A DNA stretch of 64,000 nt from Hymenobacter properus (GTDB taxonomy: Bacteria > Bacteroidota > Bacteroidia > Cytophagales > Hymenobacteraceae): contig NZ_JADQDP010000001.1 in the NCBI RefSeq assembly GCF_015694735.1, positions 1,419,910 to 1,483,909 of the forward strand, written 5' to 3'. Below the pieces are notes generated by a model. It saw only the letters and a program-made list of their open reading frames with translations, made no database searches and was not told the DNA's origin. Of this stretch, positions 34,678-42,205 are shown one piece after another. A program made the translations under genes and the position numbers. Each line of letters opens with the position of its first letter. The stretch's first letter is position 1.

Positions 34678-35127
34678 CTACTTCAGCAGCTGGGCGGCGT
34701 GTTCCTTGGTGTCTACTTTCTTAATCACCTTCTCAATCACGCCGTTTTCGTCAATCAGAAACGTGGTGCGCACGGTGCCCATGTAGGTTTTGCCGTAGTT
34801 TTTCTTTTCCTGCCACACGCCGTACGCCTCCACGATTTTCTTTTCAGTATCAACCAGCAGCGGGAACGGCAGGTCGTACTTCAGGGCGAATTTTTGGTGG
34901 ACGGCCTCGTTGTCGATGCTCACGCCGATAACCTGAATGTTGCCGGCTTTTAGCTCCTCCTGGTGGTCGCGCAGGTTGCAGGCCTGGGCGGTGCAGCCGG
35001 GCGTGTCGTCTTTGGGGTAGAAATAAAGGGCCACTTTCTGGCCGCGGAAGTCGTGCAGGCTGACGGTGTTGCCGTCCTGGTCCTGGGCGGTGAAATCGGG
35101 AGCGGGCTGGCCGGGTTGGGGAAGCAT
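34678..35127 (-). CDS. bcp: Thioredoxin-dependent peroxiredoxin (Bcp/PrxQ)
   Basis: 149 residues, atypical two-Cys peroxiredoxin of the Bcp/PrxQ type that reduces hydroperoxides using thioredoxin. The peroxidatic Cys lies in YPKDDTPGCTAQACNLRDHQ, with the resolving Cys five residues later (C-x4-C), the usual spacing. Further conserved residues are DFTAQDQDG at the N-terminus, GVSIDNEAVHQKF, and Arg in GTVRTTFLID. Length and order are standard. Monocistronic; a family A palindrome lies just upstream at 35162-35272. Confidence 0.93.
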   Translation of the reverse strand: MLPQPGQPAPDFTAQDQDGNTVSLHDFRGQKVALYFYPKDDTPGCTAQACNLRDHQEELKAGNIQVIGVSIDNEAVHQKFALKYDLPFPLLVDTEKKIVEAYGVWQEKKNYGKTYMGTVRTTFLIDENGVIEKVIKKVDTKEHAAQLLK

Positions 35128-35161
35128 GGGCGTTTAAGTATTAATTTTTATTTGAACACAA

Positions 35162-35272
35162 AAGAACGTCATGCCGAGCGCAGCCGAGGCATCTCGCGTA
35201 CGCAACGCAATCCAATCGATTGAGTCACTAGTGCACGCGAGATGCCTCGGCTGCGCTCGGCATAACGTTCTT
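35162..35272. repeat. Palindromic repeat family A, copy 3 (variant core)
   Basis: Arms 35162-35199 and 35235-35272: AAGAACGTCATGCCGAGCGC then AGCCGAGGCATCTCGCGT, inverted with one mismatch. The core reads GCCGAG / GAGGC instead of GCTGAG / GAAGC, and the change is present in both arms, implying compensatory change or gene conversion. Confidence 0.9.
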
Positions 35273-35294
35273 TTTGCGCAAGCCAAAGCTGGGG

Positions 35295-37298
35295 CTACAA
35301 GCTCAGCGGAATCACCCGCTCGTTGCCGGCTTGGTCGGTGAGGTGCAGCTCGGCGGGGCCGTGCAGGCGCGGGCCCAGCGTATCCGAAGCCACGGTGAAA
35401 AGCAGGGCCTTCTTGTGCTCGTAGCGGAGCATGCGGAATTTGCCGCCGATGAGCAGGCGGTAGCTGGCCAGGCCCGACATGTCGTCGCCCACCGAAAAGG
35501 ACAGCTGTCCCCCGGCGCGCCCAATGAGGCTGCCACGCGGCGCGGTAGTGTCGCGCAGAATGCGGTAGGAGGCAAACTGACGGATATTGGCCGTAATCTG
35601 GCCTTTGTCGTCCCACACGCCGCCTAGGTAGGCACGGGCGCCGCTGGCCGTGGCCGAGTAGATGGCCGTGCGGCGCGGGTCGGCGGGCGGGGTGGCGGGC
35701 TTGAGGGTGAGCACGGCCGTGTGGTAGAGCGGCTGCAGCGGCGAGCCCACCGTCCAGAAGCCGCTGCCGGTGGCCTCGGGCTTGAAGCTCGTGCTCAAAT
35801 AGAGGTTGCCAAACAGCGTTTCGGGGCCGAACACCAGGTTGAGGTGGTTGGTGGCGTAGCTGGTTTCCTTACCGGCCGGAATCATCACCTGCCGGTCAAA
35901 TTTCTTGGTGATGCTGCCGAATCGGATGGAATCGGGCAGGCCGGCGCGCAGGTCGTAGAGGTACACGTTTTCGCTGTTCTGCGTGTAGCTGGGCTTCACT
36001 TCGAGGCGGCGGTTGCCGCGCAGCAGCGTCAGGTTGGCGCCCACCGAGTCGGCGCTGGGGTCGGCCACCACGGCCTTCAGCAGGTTGCGCGTCACCTCGA
36101 AGCGCAGGGCCGGGCGCTTCACGGCAGCCGAGCGGGTTTTGAAGTACGCGGGCTGCTCGCCGCGAATGACCAGGTGCACGGGCGTTTGGTTGTTGTAGGA
36201 GTCGGCCAGCGTGATGTCGATGTTGTAAACCTTGCCGGCTTCCACGTTCAATCGGCCCTTGGTGGGGCCGGTGGTGTACATCGCCAGGTCGTTGCCCTCG
36301 TCCACCCACAGCTTTTGCAGGGTGCGACCCTGGGTGTTCTGGTACAGGAAATCGACGAAGTTGCCCACCTGCCGGGTGCCTGTAGGGAAGGGAATGGCGT
36401 CGATGTTGTGCTGGTAAAACGGCTGCCCGTTCACCGTCATCGTCACCCGCTGAATGCCGTTTTTGTTCCAGGCATTGTCAAACCTATCGAAGCCCTGCAC
36501 CAGCAGCCCCACCGTGCCATAGGCGCTGATGGTATCGGCCCAAGTGGTGGTGGCGCCCGGCGCCGGCTGCAGCTTGGGCACAAACAGGGCTTTGGCAAAC
36601 ACGTTCTTCACCCGCGCCTCAATGCCCAGCGGCTCCACCGCAAACGCCTGCAACACCGGCCCTAGGTGGTCCTGAATTTCCGGGAAGCCACCCCACTGCA
36701 GCGGGTTGTACTGCCGGTCCTGGGCGTCGCGCACTTCCCAGTGCAGGTGCGGACCCGCCGAGCCGCCGGTGTTGCCGCTCAGCGCCACAAGCTCGCCGCG
36801 CTTCACGGGGTACTTGTCCTTCTCAAAAAAGGCTTCCAGTTCGTAGCTCTGCTTCTCGTACTGCCGCCGCAGCAGCTCGGCGGCAAATGCACCCTTGAAC
36901 TCGTTCAGGTGCCCGTATACCGTCGTCGTGCCGTTCGGGTGGGTGATGTAAAGCACGTTACCGTAGCCAAACGACGACTGCTTCAGGCGCGACACGTAGC
37001 CGTCGGCCGCCGCGTACACGGGCTGGTTCACCCCGCCGCCGGTCTTGATGTCGAGCCCGCCGTGGAAGTGGTTGGGCCGCAGCTCGCCCATGCTACCGGC
37101 CAGGAAATTGGGCTTGCCAGGCGCAATCGGAAACATAAAATAGCCCGGCGCCACGGTGGGGCGGCCGGCACGCAGCAGCTCGCTCACGGTGTGGCGGTCG
37201 CGGTCGGCGGTATCGGCTTCCTGCCCTCCTACTCGGCTGGCCGCCCCGGCCGCAAGGGCCAGCGCCAGTCCGATTATCAACTTCGCTTTATTCTTCAA
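35295..37298 (-). CDS. Secreted M23 peptidase (peptidoglycan endopeptidase-like)
   Basis: About 667 residues. A signal peptide (MKNKAKLIIGLALALAAGAAS) precedes an M23/LytM domain at 50-190: HFHGGLDIKT supplies His79 and Asp83, TTVYGHLNEF the middle part, and HLHWEVRD His184/His186, so all zinc ligands are present. The remaining 460 residues are Ig-like beta modules (PAPGATTTWADTISAYGTVGLLVQGFDRFDN, GANLTLLRGNRRLEV, FSVGDDMSGLASYRLLIGGKF). This two-part architecture is common in Bacteroidota envelope peptidases cutting peptide crosslinks. No ATG exists near the start: TTG at 37298 gives a clean signal peptide, with a second TTG at 37313 adjoining the repeat at 37317. Confidence 0.88.
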   Translation of the reverse strand: MKNKAKLIIGLALALAAGAASRVGGQEADTADRDRHTVSELLRAGRPTVAPGYFMFPIAPGKPNFLAGSMGELRPNHFHGGLDIKTGGGVNQPVYAAADGYVSRLKQSSFGYGNVLYITHPNGTTTVYGHLNEFKGAFAAELLRRQYEKQSYELEAFFEKDKYPVKRGELVALSGNTGGSAGPHLHWEVRDAQDRQYNPLQWGGFPEIQDHLGPVLQAFAVEPLGIEARVKNVFAKALFVPKLQPAPGATTTWADTISAYGTVGLLVQGFDRFDNAWNKNGIQRVTMTVNGQPFYQHNIDAIPFPTGTRQVGNFVDFLYQNTQGRTLQKLWVDEGNDLAMYTTGPTKGRLNVEAGKVYNIDITLADSYNNQTPVHLVIRGEQPAYFKTRSAAVKRPALRFEVTRNLLKAVVADPSADSVGANLTLLRGNRRLEVKPSYTQNSENVYLYDLRAGLPDSIRFGSITKKFDRQVMIPAGKETSYATNHLNLVFGPETLFGNLYLSTSFKPEATGSGFWTVGSPLQPLYHTAVLTLKPATPPADPRRTAIYSATASGARAYLGGVWDDKGQITANIRQFASYRILRDTTAPRGSLIGRAGGQLSFSVGDDMSGLASYRLLIGGKFRMLRYEHKKALLFTVASDTLGPRLHGPAELHLTDQAGNERVIPLSL

Positions 37299-37316
37299 AA
37301 TCTCAGTAATCAAAAG

Positions 37317-37409
37317 AACGTCATGCTGAGCGCAGCCGAAGCATCTCTACCGCGCAATGCAATTATTTACTGCTGCGGTAGTGATGCTTCGGCTGCGCTC
37401 AGCATGACG
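37317..37409. repeat. Palindromic repeat family A, copy 4
   Basis: Arms 37317-37353 (AACGTCATGCTGAGCGCAGC then CGAAGCATCTCTACCGC) and 37375-37409, inverted with one mismatch (GTAGTGATGC versus GTAGAGATGC). It lies between the M23 peptidase start and the stop of the FAH-family gene upstream. Confidence 0.9.
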
Positions 37410-37435
37410 GGCTATATTCAAAACACACCACTTCC

Positions 37436-38050
37436 CTACTTCACGTTCAGCTCCAGCAGCTTCTCCCCTTCCAGGTAGCCGGTCAGCTGGTCGCCTAGCT
37501 TTACGGCGGCCACGCCGGCGGGGGTGCCAGTAAAAATCAAATCGCCCATTTTCAGCGAAATGTATTTCGACACGAAGCTGATGATTTTGGCAAACGGGTG
37601 CAGCATCAGGCTGGAATTGCCGGTCTGGCGGGTTTCGCCGTTCACTTCGAGGTGGAAGTTGATGTTGGCCAAATCAGCGAATTCGCTCACCGGCTTGAAC
37701 GTGGGCGAAATGGGGGCCGAGCCGTCGAAGGCTTTGGCCAGCTCCCAGGGCAGGCCTTTTTTCTTGAGCTCGCTCTGCAGGTCGCGGGCCGTGAAGTCGA
37801 TGCCCAGGCCAATGGCGTCGAAGTAGGTATGGGCGAATTGCTCCTCAATGTGGCGGCCGTTTTTGCTCACACGCAGCACCAGTTCCAGTTCGTGGTGAAT
37901 ATCCTGCGAAAACTCGGGCAGGAAGAATGGCTGGCCGCGCTGCAGCAGCGCTGTTTCGGGCTTGAGGAAAATGACGGGCGCGCTGGGCACCTCGTTTTGC
38001 AGCTCGGCAATGTGGTCGGCGTAGTTGCGGCCGATGCAGATGATTTTCAT
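37436..38050 (-). CDS. Fumarylacetoacetate hydrolase family protein
   Basis: 204 residues, the short single-domain FAH fold. It begins MKIICIGRNYADHIAELQNEVP and has the metal-binding acidic residues in HHELELVLRVSKNGRHI (Glu-x-Glu), the LGIDFTARDLQSELKKKGLPWELAKAFDGSAP region with Asp, and the C-terminal FTGTPAGVAAVKLGDQLTGYLEG. This subgroup includes acylpyruvases and oxaloacetate tautomerases/decarboxylases (FAHD1-like); the exact substrate is not determinable. Monocistronic and divergent from the M48 peptidase gene, with 187 bases in between. Confidence 0.9.
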   Translation of the reverse strand: MKIICIGRNYADHIAELQNEVPSAPVIFLKPETALLQRGQPFFLPEFSQDIHHELELVLRVSKNGRHIEEQFAHTYFDAIGLGIDFTARDLQSELKKKGLPWELAKAFDGSAPISPTFKPVSEFADLANINFHLEVNGETRQTGNSSLMLHPFAKIISFVSKYISLKMGDLIFTGTPAGVAAVKLGDQLTGYLEGEKLLELNVK

Positions 38051-38237
38051 GGAAGGAGGCTCGGGAGGCGGGGAAGGAAGTCAAAACTACGGCCTTCGGC
38101 CGGCTTGCGGCAACCCGTCGGGCAGTTTTTCGGCCGCTCAAGCGCGCCCGAAAACATTTACCCGCCCGCCTGCCGTATAGCCGCCAACCAAACGCGCTGC
38201 CTTGCGGCGTGGCTGTTTTCTCTTTTCCCTCCTAGCT

Positions 38238-39035
38238 ATGTTCAAAAAACTCACCCTTGTAGCCAGCCTGGCCTTTGTGGCCGCCTGCTCTACGGTGCCC
38301 ATCACGGGCCGCCGTCAGCTCAGCCTCGTGAGCGACTCCGAAATCAACTCACTGGCCGCCACGCAGTACCGCGAAGTTATTGCCAAAGGCCCGCTGTCGA
38401 ACAACTCGCAGGATGTGGCCATGGTGCGCCGCGTGGGCCAACGCATCCAAAGCGCTGTGGAAACCTATTTCCGCCAGCAAAATGCGTCCGACCAGCTAGC
38501 CGGCTACCAATGGGAATTCAACGTCATTCAGGACGACAAGCAGCAGAATGCCTGGTGCATGCCCGGCGGCAAGGTGGCCGTGTACACCGGCATCCTGCCC
38601 ATCACGCAGGATGAAAATGGCCTGGCCGTGGTAATGTCGCACGAAATTGCGCACGCCGTGGCCAAGCACGGTTCCGAGCGCATGAGCCAGGGCCTGGTGC
38701 AGCAACTCGGCGGACAAGCGTTGTCGGCGGCGCTGTCCACCAACGCGCCGGCTACCCAGCAACTGGCCCTGCAGGCGTTTGGCGTGGGCTCGCAACTGGG
38801 CTTGCTGAAATACGGCCGCAACCAGGAATCGGAAGCCGACCACCTGGGTCTGATTTTCATGGCCATGGCCGGCTACAACCCCGACGGCGCCATCACGTTC
38901 TGGCAGCGCATGGACGCCCGCGAAAACCAGGCTTCCCCGCCCGAGTTCCTCTCCACGCACCCCTCCAACGGCACGCGCATCGCCGACATTCAGCGCGAGC
39001 TGCCCGAGGCGCGCAAATACTACACGGCCCGCTAA
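38238..39035 (+). CDS. M48 family lipoprotein metalloprotease
   Basis: 265 residues. The lipoprotein signal MFKKLTLVASLAFVAAC ends in Cys17, followed by STVPITGRRQLSLVSDSEINSLAATQY, a start typical of LoiP/YggG-like M48 proteins. The zinc site is HEIAH (135-139) with third ligand Glu in NQESEADHLG (about 197). These act as periplasmic quality-control proteases at the outer membrane. The C-terminus has the conserved FLSTHPSNGTRIADIQ. Start at the ATG 38238; an upstream in-frame extension lacks a lipoprotein signal at the right place. A degenerate AT-rich palindrome (39041-39108) follows. Confidence 0.93.
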   Translation: MFKKLTLVASLAFVAACSTVPITGRRQLSLVSDSEINSLAATQYREVIAKGPLSNNSQDVAMVRRVGQRIQSAVETYFRQQNASDQLAGYQWEFNVIQDDKQQNAWCMPGGKVAVYTGILPITQDENGLAVVMSHEIAHAVAKHGSERMSQGLVQQLGGQALSAALSTNAPATQQLALQAFGVGSQLGLLKYGRNQESEADHLGLIFMAMAGYNPDGAITFWQRMDARENQASPPEFLSTHPSNGTRIADIQRELPEARKYYTAR

Positions 39036-39108
39036 TTCAGTTAATGGCTAACGATTAGTGGTGAGCGCAACCGCCAGTCACTCATCGTTAACCACTAATC
39101 ACTAACCC

Positions 39109-39663
39109 ATGAAATTTCTCCCTCGTCTGCTTGGATTGGGCTTGCTGAGCTTGCTGGTGATGCTGGCGATGTCGTGCGAAAGCACGAAGACGGCCACCAA
39201 CGAGTTCGGCAGCCCCAACCGGATAAGAGGCGAGGTAATTGCCAAGCCCGAGAGCCGGCAGATTGTGCATTTCACCGACACCACCACCGAGTACAAGACG
39301 CCGCGCAGCGAGATGGCCCGGGCGTTCATCCGCCAGTTCAACGACGGCACGGTGGTCGATAAAATTCAAGTGCGCAAGGCTCCCGGCATCGCGGGGGCGC
39401 CGGTTACCTACTACCTCATTGGCATGGGCTTGCGCGGGGGTACGTTTCGGGCCATGGCCCTGCCGCTCACCAGCGGCGGCGACAACACGTACTACCTCCG
39501 CCCTTCGGCCGAGCGCTACACCATCACCAGCGTGGGCTGCCCGGCGTGCTATTTCAGCTTCGAAAACGGCCGCATTGTGGGCACCAACTGCACCGAAAGC
39601 TACCCCGGCAGCCACTGCGACCTGAAGGTGGAACCCAACAACGAACTGTTTGCCAACAAATGA
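39109..39663 (+). CDS. Lipoprotein of unknown function
   Basis: 184 residues with a lipoprotein signal peptide (MKFLPRLLGLGLLSLLVMLAMSC, Cys23). The mature part reads ESTKTATNEFGSPNRIRGEV and has mixed beta character. A C-terminal cysteine group (SVGCPACYF, GTNCTESYPGSHCDL; four Cys) could make two disulfides or a metal site. No family recognised. The start ATG follows a palindrome directly, leaving almost no leader. A tiny gene overlaps its stop by ATGA (39660), which suggests translational coupling. Confidence 0.75.
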   Translation: MKFLPRLLGLGLLSLLVMLAMSCESTKTATNEFGSPNRIRGEVIAKPESRQIVHFTDTTTEYKTPRSEMARAFIRQFNDGTVVDKIQVRKAPGIAGAPVTYYLIGMGLRGGTFRAMALPLTSGGDNTYYLRPSAERYTITSVGCPACYFSFENGRIVGTNCTESYPGSHCDLKVEPNNELFANK

Positions 39664-39776
39664 GCACCACCGGCAAATGGCTGCTTCGCGCCGCCCTAAC
39701 CGCCCTGGCCGTCCTCATCACCACCGACCGGCCCCGCATGCAAGCCTCCAAAACACCAAAAAAGCCCGCTGAGTAG
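39660..39776 (+). CDS. Putative 38-residue membrane peptide, translationally coupled
   Basis: The ATG at 39660 overlaps the upstream stop as ATGA. The product is MSTTGKWLLRAALTALAVLI followed by TTDRPRMQASKTPKKPAE: one predicted transmembrane helix (about 7-22, positive-inside signature) and a basic hydrophilic tail. The stop lies inside the stem of the terminator at 39758-39786. Too short for homology; real coding is suggested by the overlap, the helix and the shared transcription unit, but it may be chance. Confidence 0.4.
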   Translation: MSTTGKWLLRAALTALAVLITTDRPRMQASKTPKKPAE

Positions 39777-39786
39777 CGGGCTTTTT
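39758..39786 (+). terminator. Rho-independent terminator
   Basis: Stem AAAAAAGCCCGCT / AGCGGGCTTTTTT with a GAGT loop; A and T runs on both sides make it bidirectional for the convergent hydrolase gene. Confidence 0.88.
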
Positions 39787-39799
39787 TATTGGCTGGTTT

Positions 39800-40501
39800 T
39801 CAGGAATGAGCCCAAGCAAAAGTGCGAATCCGATTTGCTAAGTCCGGAATGTTGACCCGTTCGATGGGATGCGGGGTGTTGGGCAGCACCGCGTATTGCA
39901 TTTGGGGCAGCTGCTCGGCTAGCTGGCGGCTGGCGTCTCCCCTTTCGGGCGTCAGGTCGCCGTCGCCCATCAGTACCTGCACGGGCACATGCAGGGCGGC
40001 AAAGTCAGCGGCGGCCAGCGGCGGTTGGGCGCCGGCAGCCGTCATCAGGCTGGCGGTGGCGCGCACCACGGCAGTCCAGTCGGCGGGCGCGTGGCGTTGG
40101 CGCAGCTGCTCGGCAAAGGCAGGCACTTTGGCTTGCATCTTCTCGGGGTCGAGGAAGCGGGTTTCGGCCGCTGCGCTTTCCGGCGACCAGTCCAGCTTGG
40201 TGCCCAGCGTGGTGATGCCGGCAAACCGCGCCGGCTCCTGCCGGGCTGCCAGCAGCGCCGCGTAGCCACCCATGCTGTAGCCAAACACGTGCGCCGGCCC
40301 GGTTTCGTGCGCTTGCAAAAACGCCAAAACCTCCTGCGCAAACTGCGGCAGCGCGAACGTCTCCGGGTGCACCTCGCGCCCGCCGTGGCCGGCGAAGGCG
40401 AAGGTTTTCACTGTAAAATCGGCCGCCAGCAGCTCGGCCAGTGGCTCCAGCGTGGCGGGGCTGCCCAGGGCGCCGTGCAACAATAGCAGCGTCGGTTTCA
40501 T
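39800..40501 (-). CDS. Alpha/beta hydrolase
   Basis: 233 residues. The oxyanion stretch LLLHGALGSPATL, the nucleophile elbow GYSMGG (Ser near 84), the acid in VLMGDGDLTPERGDASRQ and a C-terminal His in LPNTPHPIERV form a complete Ser-Asp-His triad. Order and length fit small esterase/BioH-like or MenH-like hydrolases; no substrate can be assigned. It starts two bases downstream of the stop of mpl (40504), on the same strand, so the two genes are co-transcribed. The longer open frame through mpl is an artefact. Confidence 0.87.
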   Translation of the reverse strand: MKPTLLLLHGALGSPATLEPLAELLAADFTVKTFAFAGHGGREVHPETFALPQFAQEVLAFLQAHETGPAHVFGYSMGGYAALLAARQEPARFAGITTLGTKLDWSPESAAAETRFLDPEKMQAKVPAFAEQLRQRHAPADWTAVVRATASLMTAAGAQPPLAAADFAALHVPVQVLMGDGDLTPERGDASRQLAEQLPQMQYAVLPNTPHPIERVNIPDLANRIRTFAWAHS

Positions 40502-40503
40502 GC

Positions 40504-41901
40504 TCAGCCCGTGATTTCGGTGGCTAGCGCCGCCAGGTCCAGCCCATCGAATGTGCCCGACGACATAAGCAGCAGGTTGGCATTGGCCCATTGCTGCGCG
40601 CGCAGGAAGGTGGCCAGCTCGGCGCTGTCGGTAATGACTTTGATGTCGGGACGCTGGAAGGCTTCGGCCACGGTGGCGGCGGCCAGCGGCGGCAGGCGCT
40701 TGTGCTCCAGCACGTGGGGGTTGAAATACACCACCGCCACGTCGGGCGCATCGAAGCAGTGCGCGTACTGCGGCAGGAAATCGGGGTTGAGGCTGCTGAA
40801 GGTGTGCAGCTCCAGGCAGGCCACCAGGCGGCGCTGCGGATACTGCTTTTTGAGGGCCGTGGCAGTGGCCTTGAGCTTGCTGGGTGCGTGGGCAAAGTCC
40901 TTGTACACCACCGACGTGGTGCCTTCCTTCACCAGCTCCAAGCGCCGGGCGGCGCCGGGGAATGAGGCCACAGCTTTGAAGAAGTCCTTGCCTTTGATGC
41001 CCAGCTGCTTGCACACCTCCTTGGCAGCCGAGATGTTGCGCAGGTTGTGCTCGCCAAATACCTGAATGGGCACCTCCTCGTCTTTCTTGTTAATGAGGAA
41101 GGTTTTGCCGTTGCGAATGACGTGCTCGTGCGGGCCGTAGCCGATGTAGGTGACGTCGGGGTTGGTGGGCACGCTCACCAGCTGCACCTGCTCGTCGTCG
41201 CGGTCGTAGATGAGCACGCCGGCTTTGGGCGTCATGTCGGCGAAGATGCGGAACTGCTCACGGTAGATTTCCTCGGTCGGAAACACGTTGATGTGGTCCC
41301 AGCTGATGCCCGAAATCACGCCGATGTGGTGCTGGTAGAGGTGAAACTTAGGCCGGCGGTCTACCGGCGATGACAGGTATTCGTCGCCCTCGATGATGAT
41401 GATGGGCGCGTCGGTGAGCTGCACCATCAAATCGAAACCGGCCAGCTGAGCGCCCACGGCGTAGTCGAACTGCCGGCCGTGGTAGCGCAGCACGTGCAGA
41501 ATGCAGGCCGTGATGCTGGTTTTGCCGTGCGAGCCGCCAATGACGATGCGCTGCTTGTCGCGGCTGGCCTCGTAGATGTACTCGGGGAAGGAATACACCT
41601 TCAACCCCAGTTCCTGGGCGCGGCGCAGCTCGGGGTTGTCGGAGCGGGCGTGCATGCCCACAATCACGGCATCGAGGTCGGGCGTAATGCTCTCGGCGTC
41701 CCAGCCCTCTTGGGCGGGCAGCAGGCCGGCAGCGGCGAGGCGGCCGCGGGCGGGCTCAAAAATTTCGTCGTCGGAGCCCGTCACGCGGGCGCCCTGGCGG
41801 TGCAAGGCCAGGGCCAGGTTGTGCATGATGCTGCCGCCCACGGCAATGAGGTGGATGCGTTGCGGCGCAGCAGTTTGCGGAAAAAGCGTATCGGAAGCCA
41901 A
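40504..41901 (-). CDS. mpl: UDP-N-acetylmuramate:L-alanyl-gamma-D-glutamyl-meso-diaminopimelate ligase
   Basis: 465 residues, a Mur-ligase family enzyme that recycles murein tripeptide by joining it to UDP-MurNAc. Features: HLIAVGGSIMHNLALALHRQGARVTGSDDEIFEPARGRLAAAGL (N-terminal nucleotide-sugar domain), ATP loop GGSHGKTSITACILHVLRYHG (123-129 core), IIEGDEYLSSPVDRRPKFHLY with the metal-binding Glu/Asp, NLRNISAAKEVC, and the C-terminal domain KDFAHAPSKLKATATALKKQYP. IEGDEYLSSP is diagnostic of Mpl against MurC. It is followed by a coupled alpha/beta hydrolase. The organism therefore has meso-DAP murein recycling. Confidence 0.93.
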   Translation of the reverse strand: MASDTLFPQTAAPQRIHLIAVGGSIMHNLALALHRQGARVTGSDDEIFEPARGRLAAAGLLPAQEGWDAESITPDLDAVIVGMHARSDNPELRRAQELGLKVYSFPEYIYEASRDKQRIVIGGSHGKTSITACILHVLRYHGRQFDYAVGAQLAGFDLMVQLTDAPIIIIEGDEYLSSPVDRRPKFHLYQHHIGVISGISWDHINVFPTEEIYREQFRIFADMTPKAGVLIYDRDDEQVQLVSVPTNPDVTYIGYGPHEHVIRNGKTFLINKKDEEVPIQVFGEHNLRNISAAKEVCKQLGIKGKDFFKAVASFPGAARRLELVKEGTTSVVYKDFAHAPSKLKATATALKKQYPQRRLVACLELHTFSSLNPDFLPQYAHCFDAPDVAVVYFNPHVLEHKRLPPLAAATVAEAFQRPDIKVITDSAELATFLRAQQWANANLLLMSSGTFDGLDLAALATEITG

Positions 41902-42205
41902 ATCAGGTAGTTGTTAATTGTCAGTTGCTCGTTGTCAGTCAGGAAGCGCCGTAACCGGGTATGGCAACGGCCGTCGAAGCTGCCCGAACTGACAACGAGC
42001 AACAAATAACTGACCACCAAAAAGCTGGGGCGCGAAATTACGAAAGCCCGACCGCCGCACCCTTCGCATAGCCAAAAGTTTCGAATTTTCCAGCGGCACT
42101 TTTCCCCGGCTTACGGGTTAGCTTTGTATAGAAGGCGTGCCCGACTGTTTTTTTAATCGGGCCGCCCGTTGTTCACTCGCTGCTCCAATCCCCTTTTCCC
42201 AACCG
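41902..42205. other. Divergent promoter region between mpl and dnaB
   Basis: About 300 bases. It holds an imperfect inverted repeat (CAGTTGCTCGTTGTCAGT at about 41923-41940 with ACTGACAACGAGCAAC at about 41988-42003) and a dnaB-side TAnnTTTG promoter element. No gene is seen. Confidence 0.55.
42119..42126 (+). promoter_or_regulatory. -7 promoter element of dnaB
   Basis: TAGCTTTG is a perfect TAnnTTTG match located 80 bases before the chosen dnaB start. A convincing -33 TTTG at the standard distance is not seen (TTTT lies 15 bases upstream). Confidence 0.5.

Noticed and set aside
39041..39108. Palindrome between the M48 peptidase and lipoprotein genes
   Set aside because: The arms (around GCTAACGATTAGTGGTGAG and its inverted counterpart) match only in pieces; not strong enough to call a terminator or a repeat family.
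40502..41014. 404-residue frame extending the alpha/beta hydrolase into mpl
   Set aside because: The extension overlaps mpl in another frame; the hydrolase starts at ATG 40501 with its complete domain.
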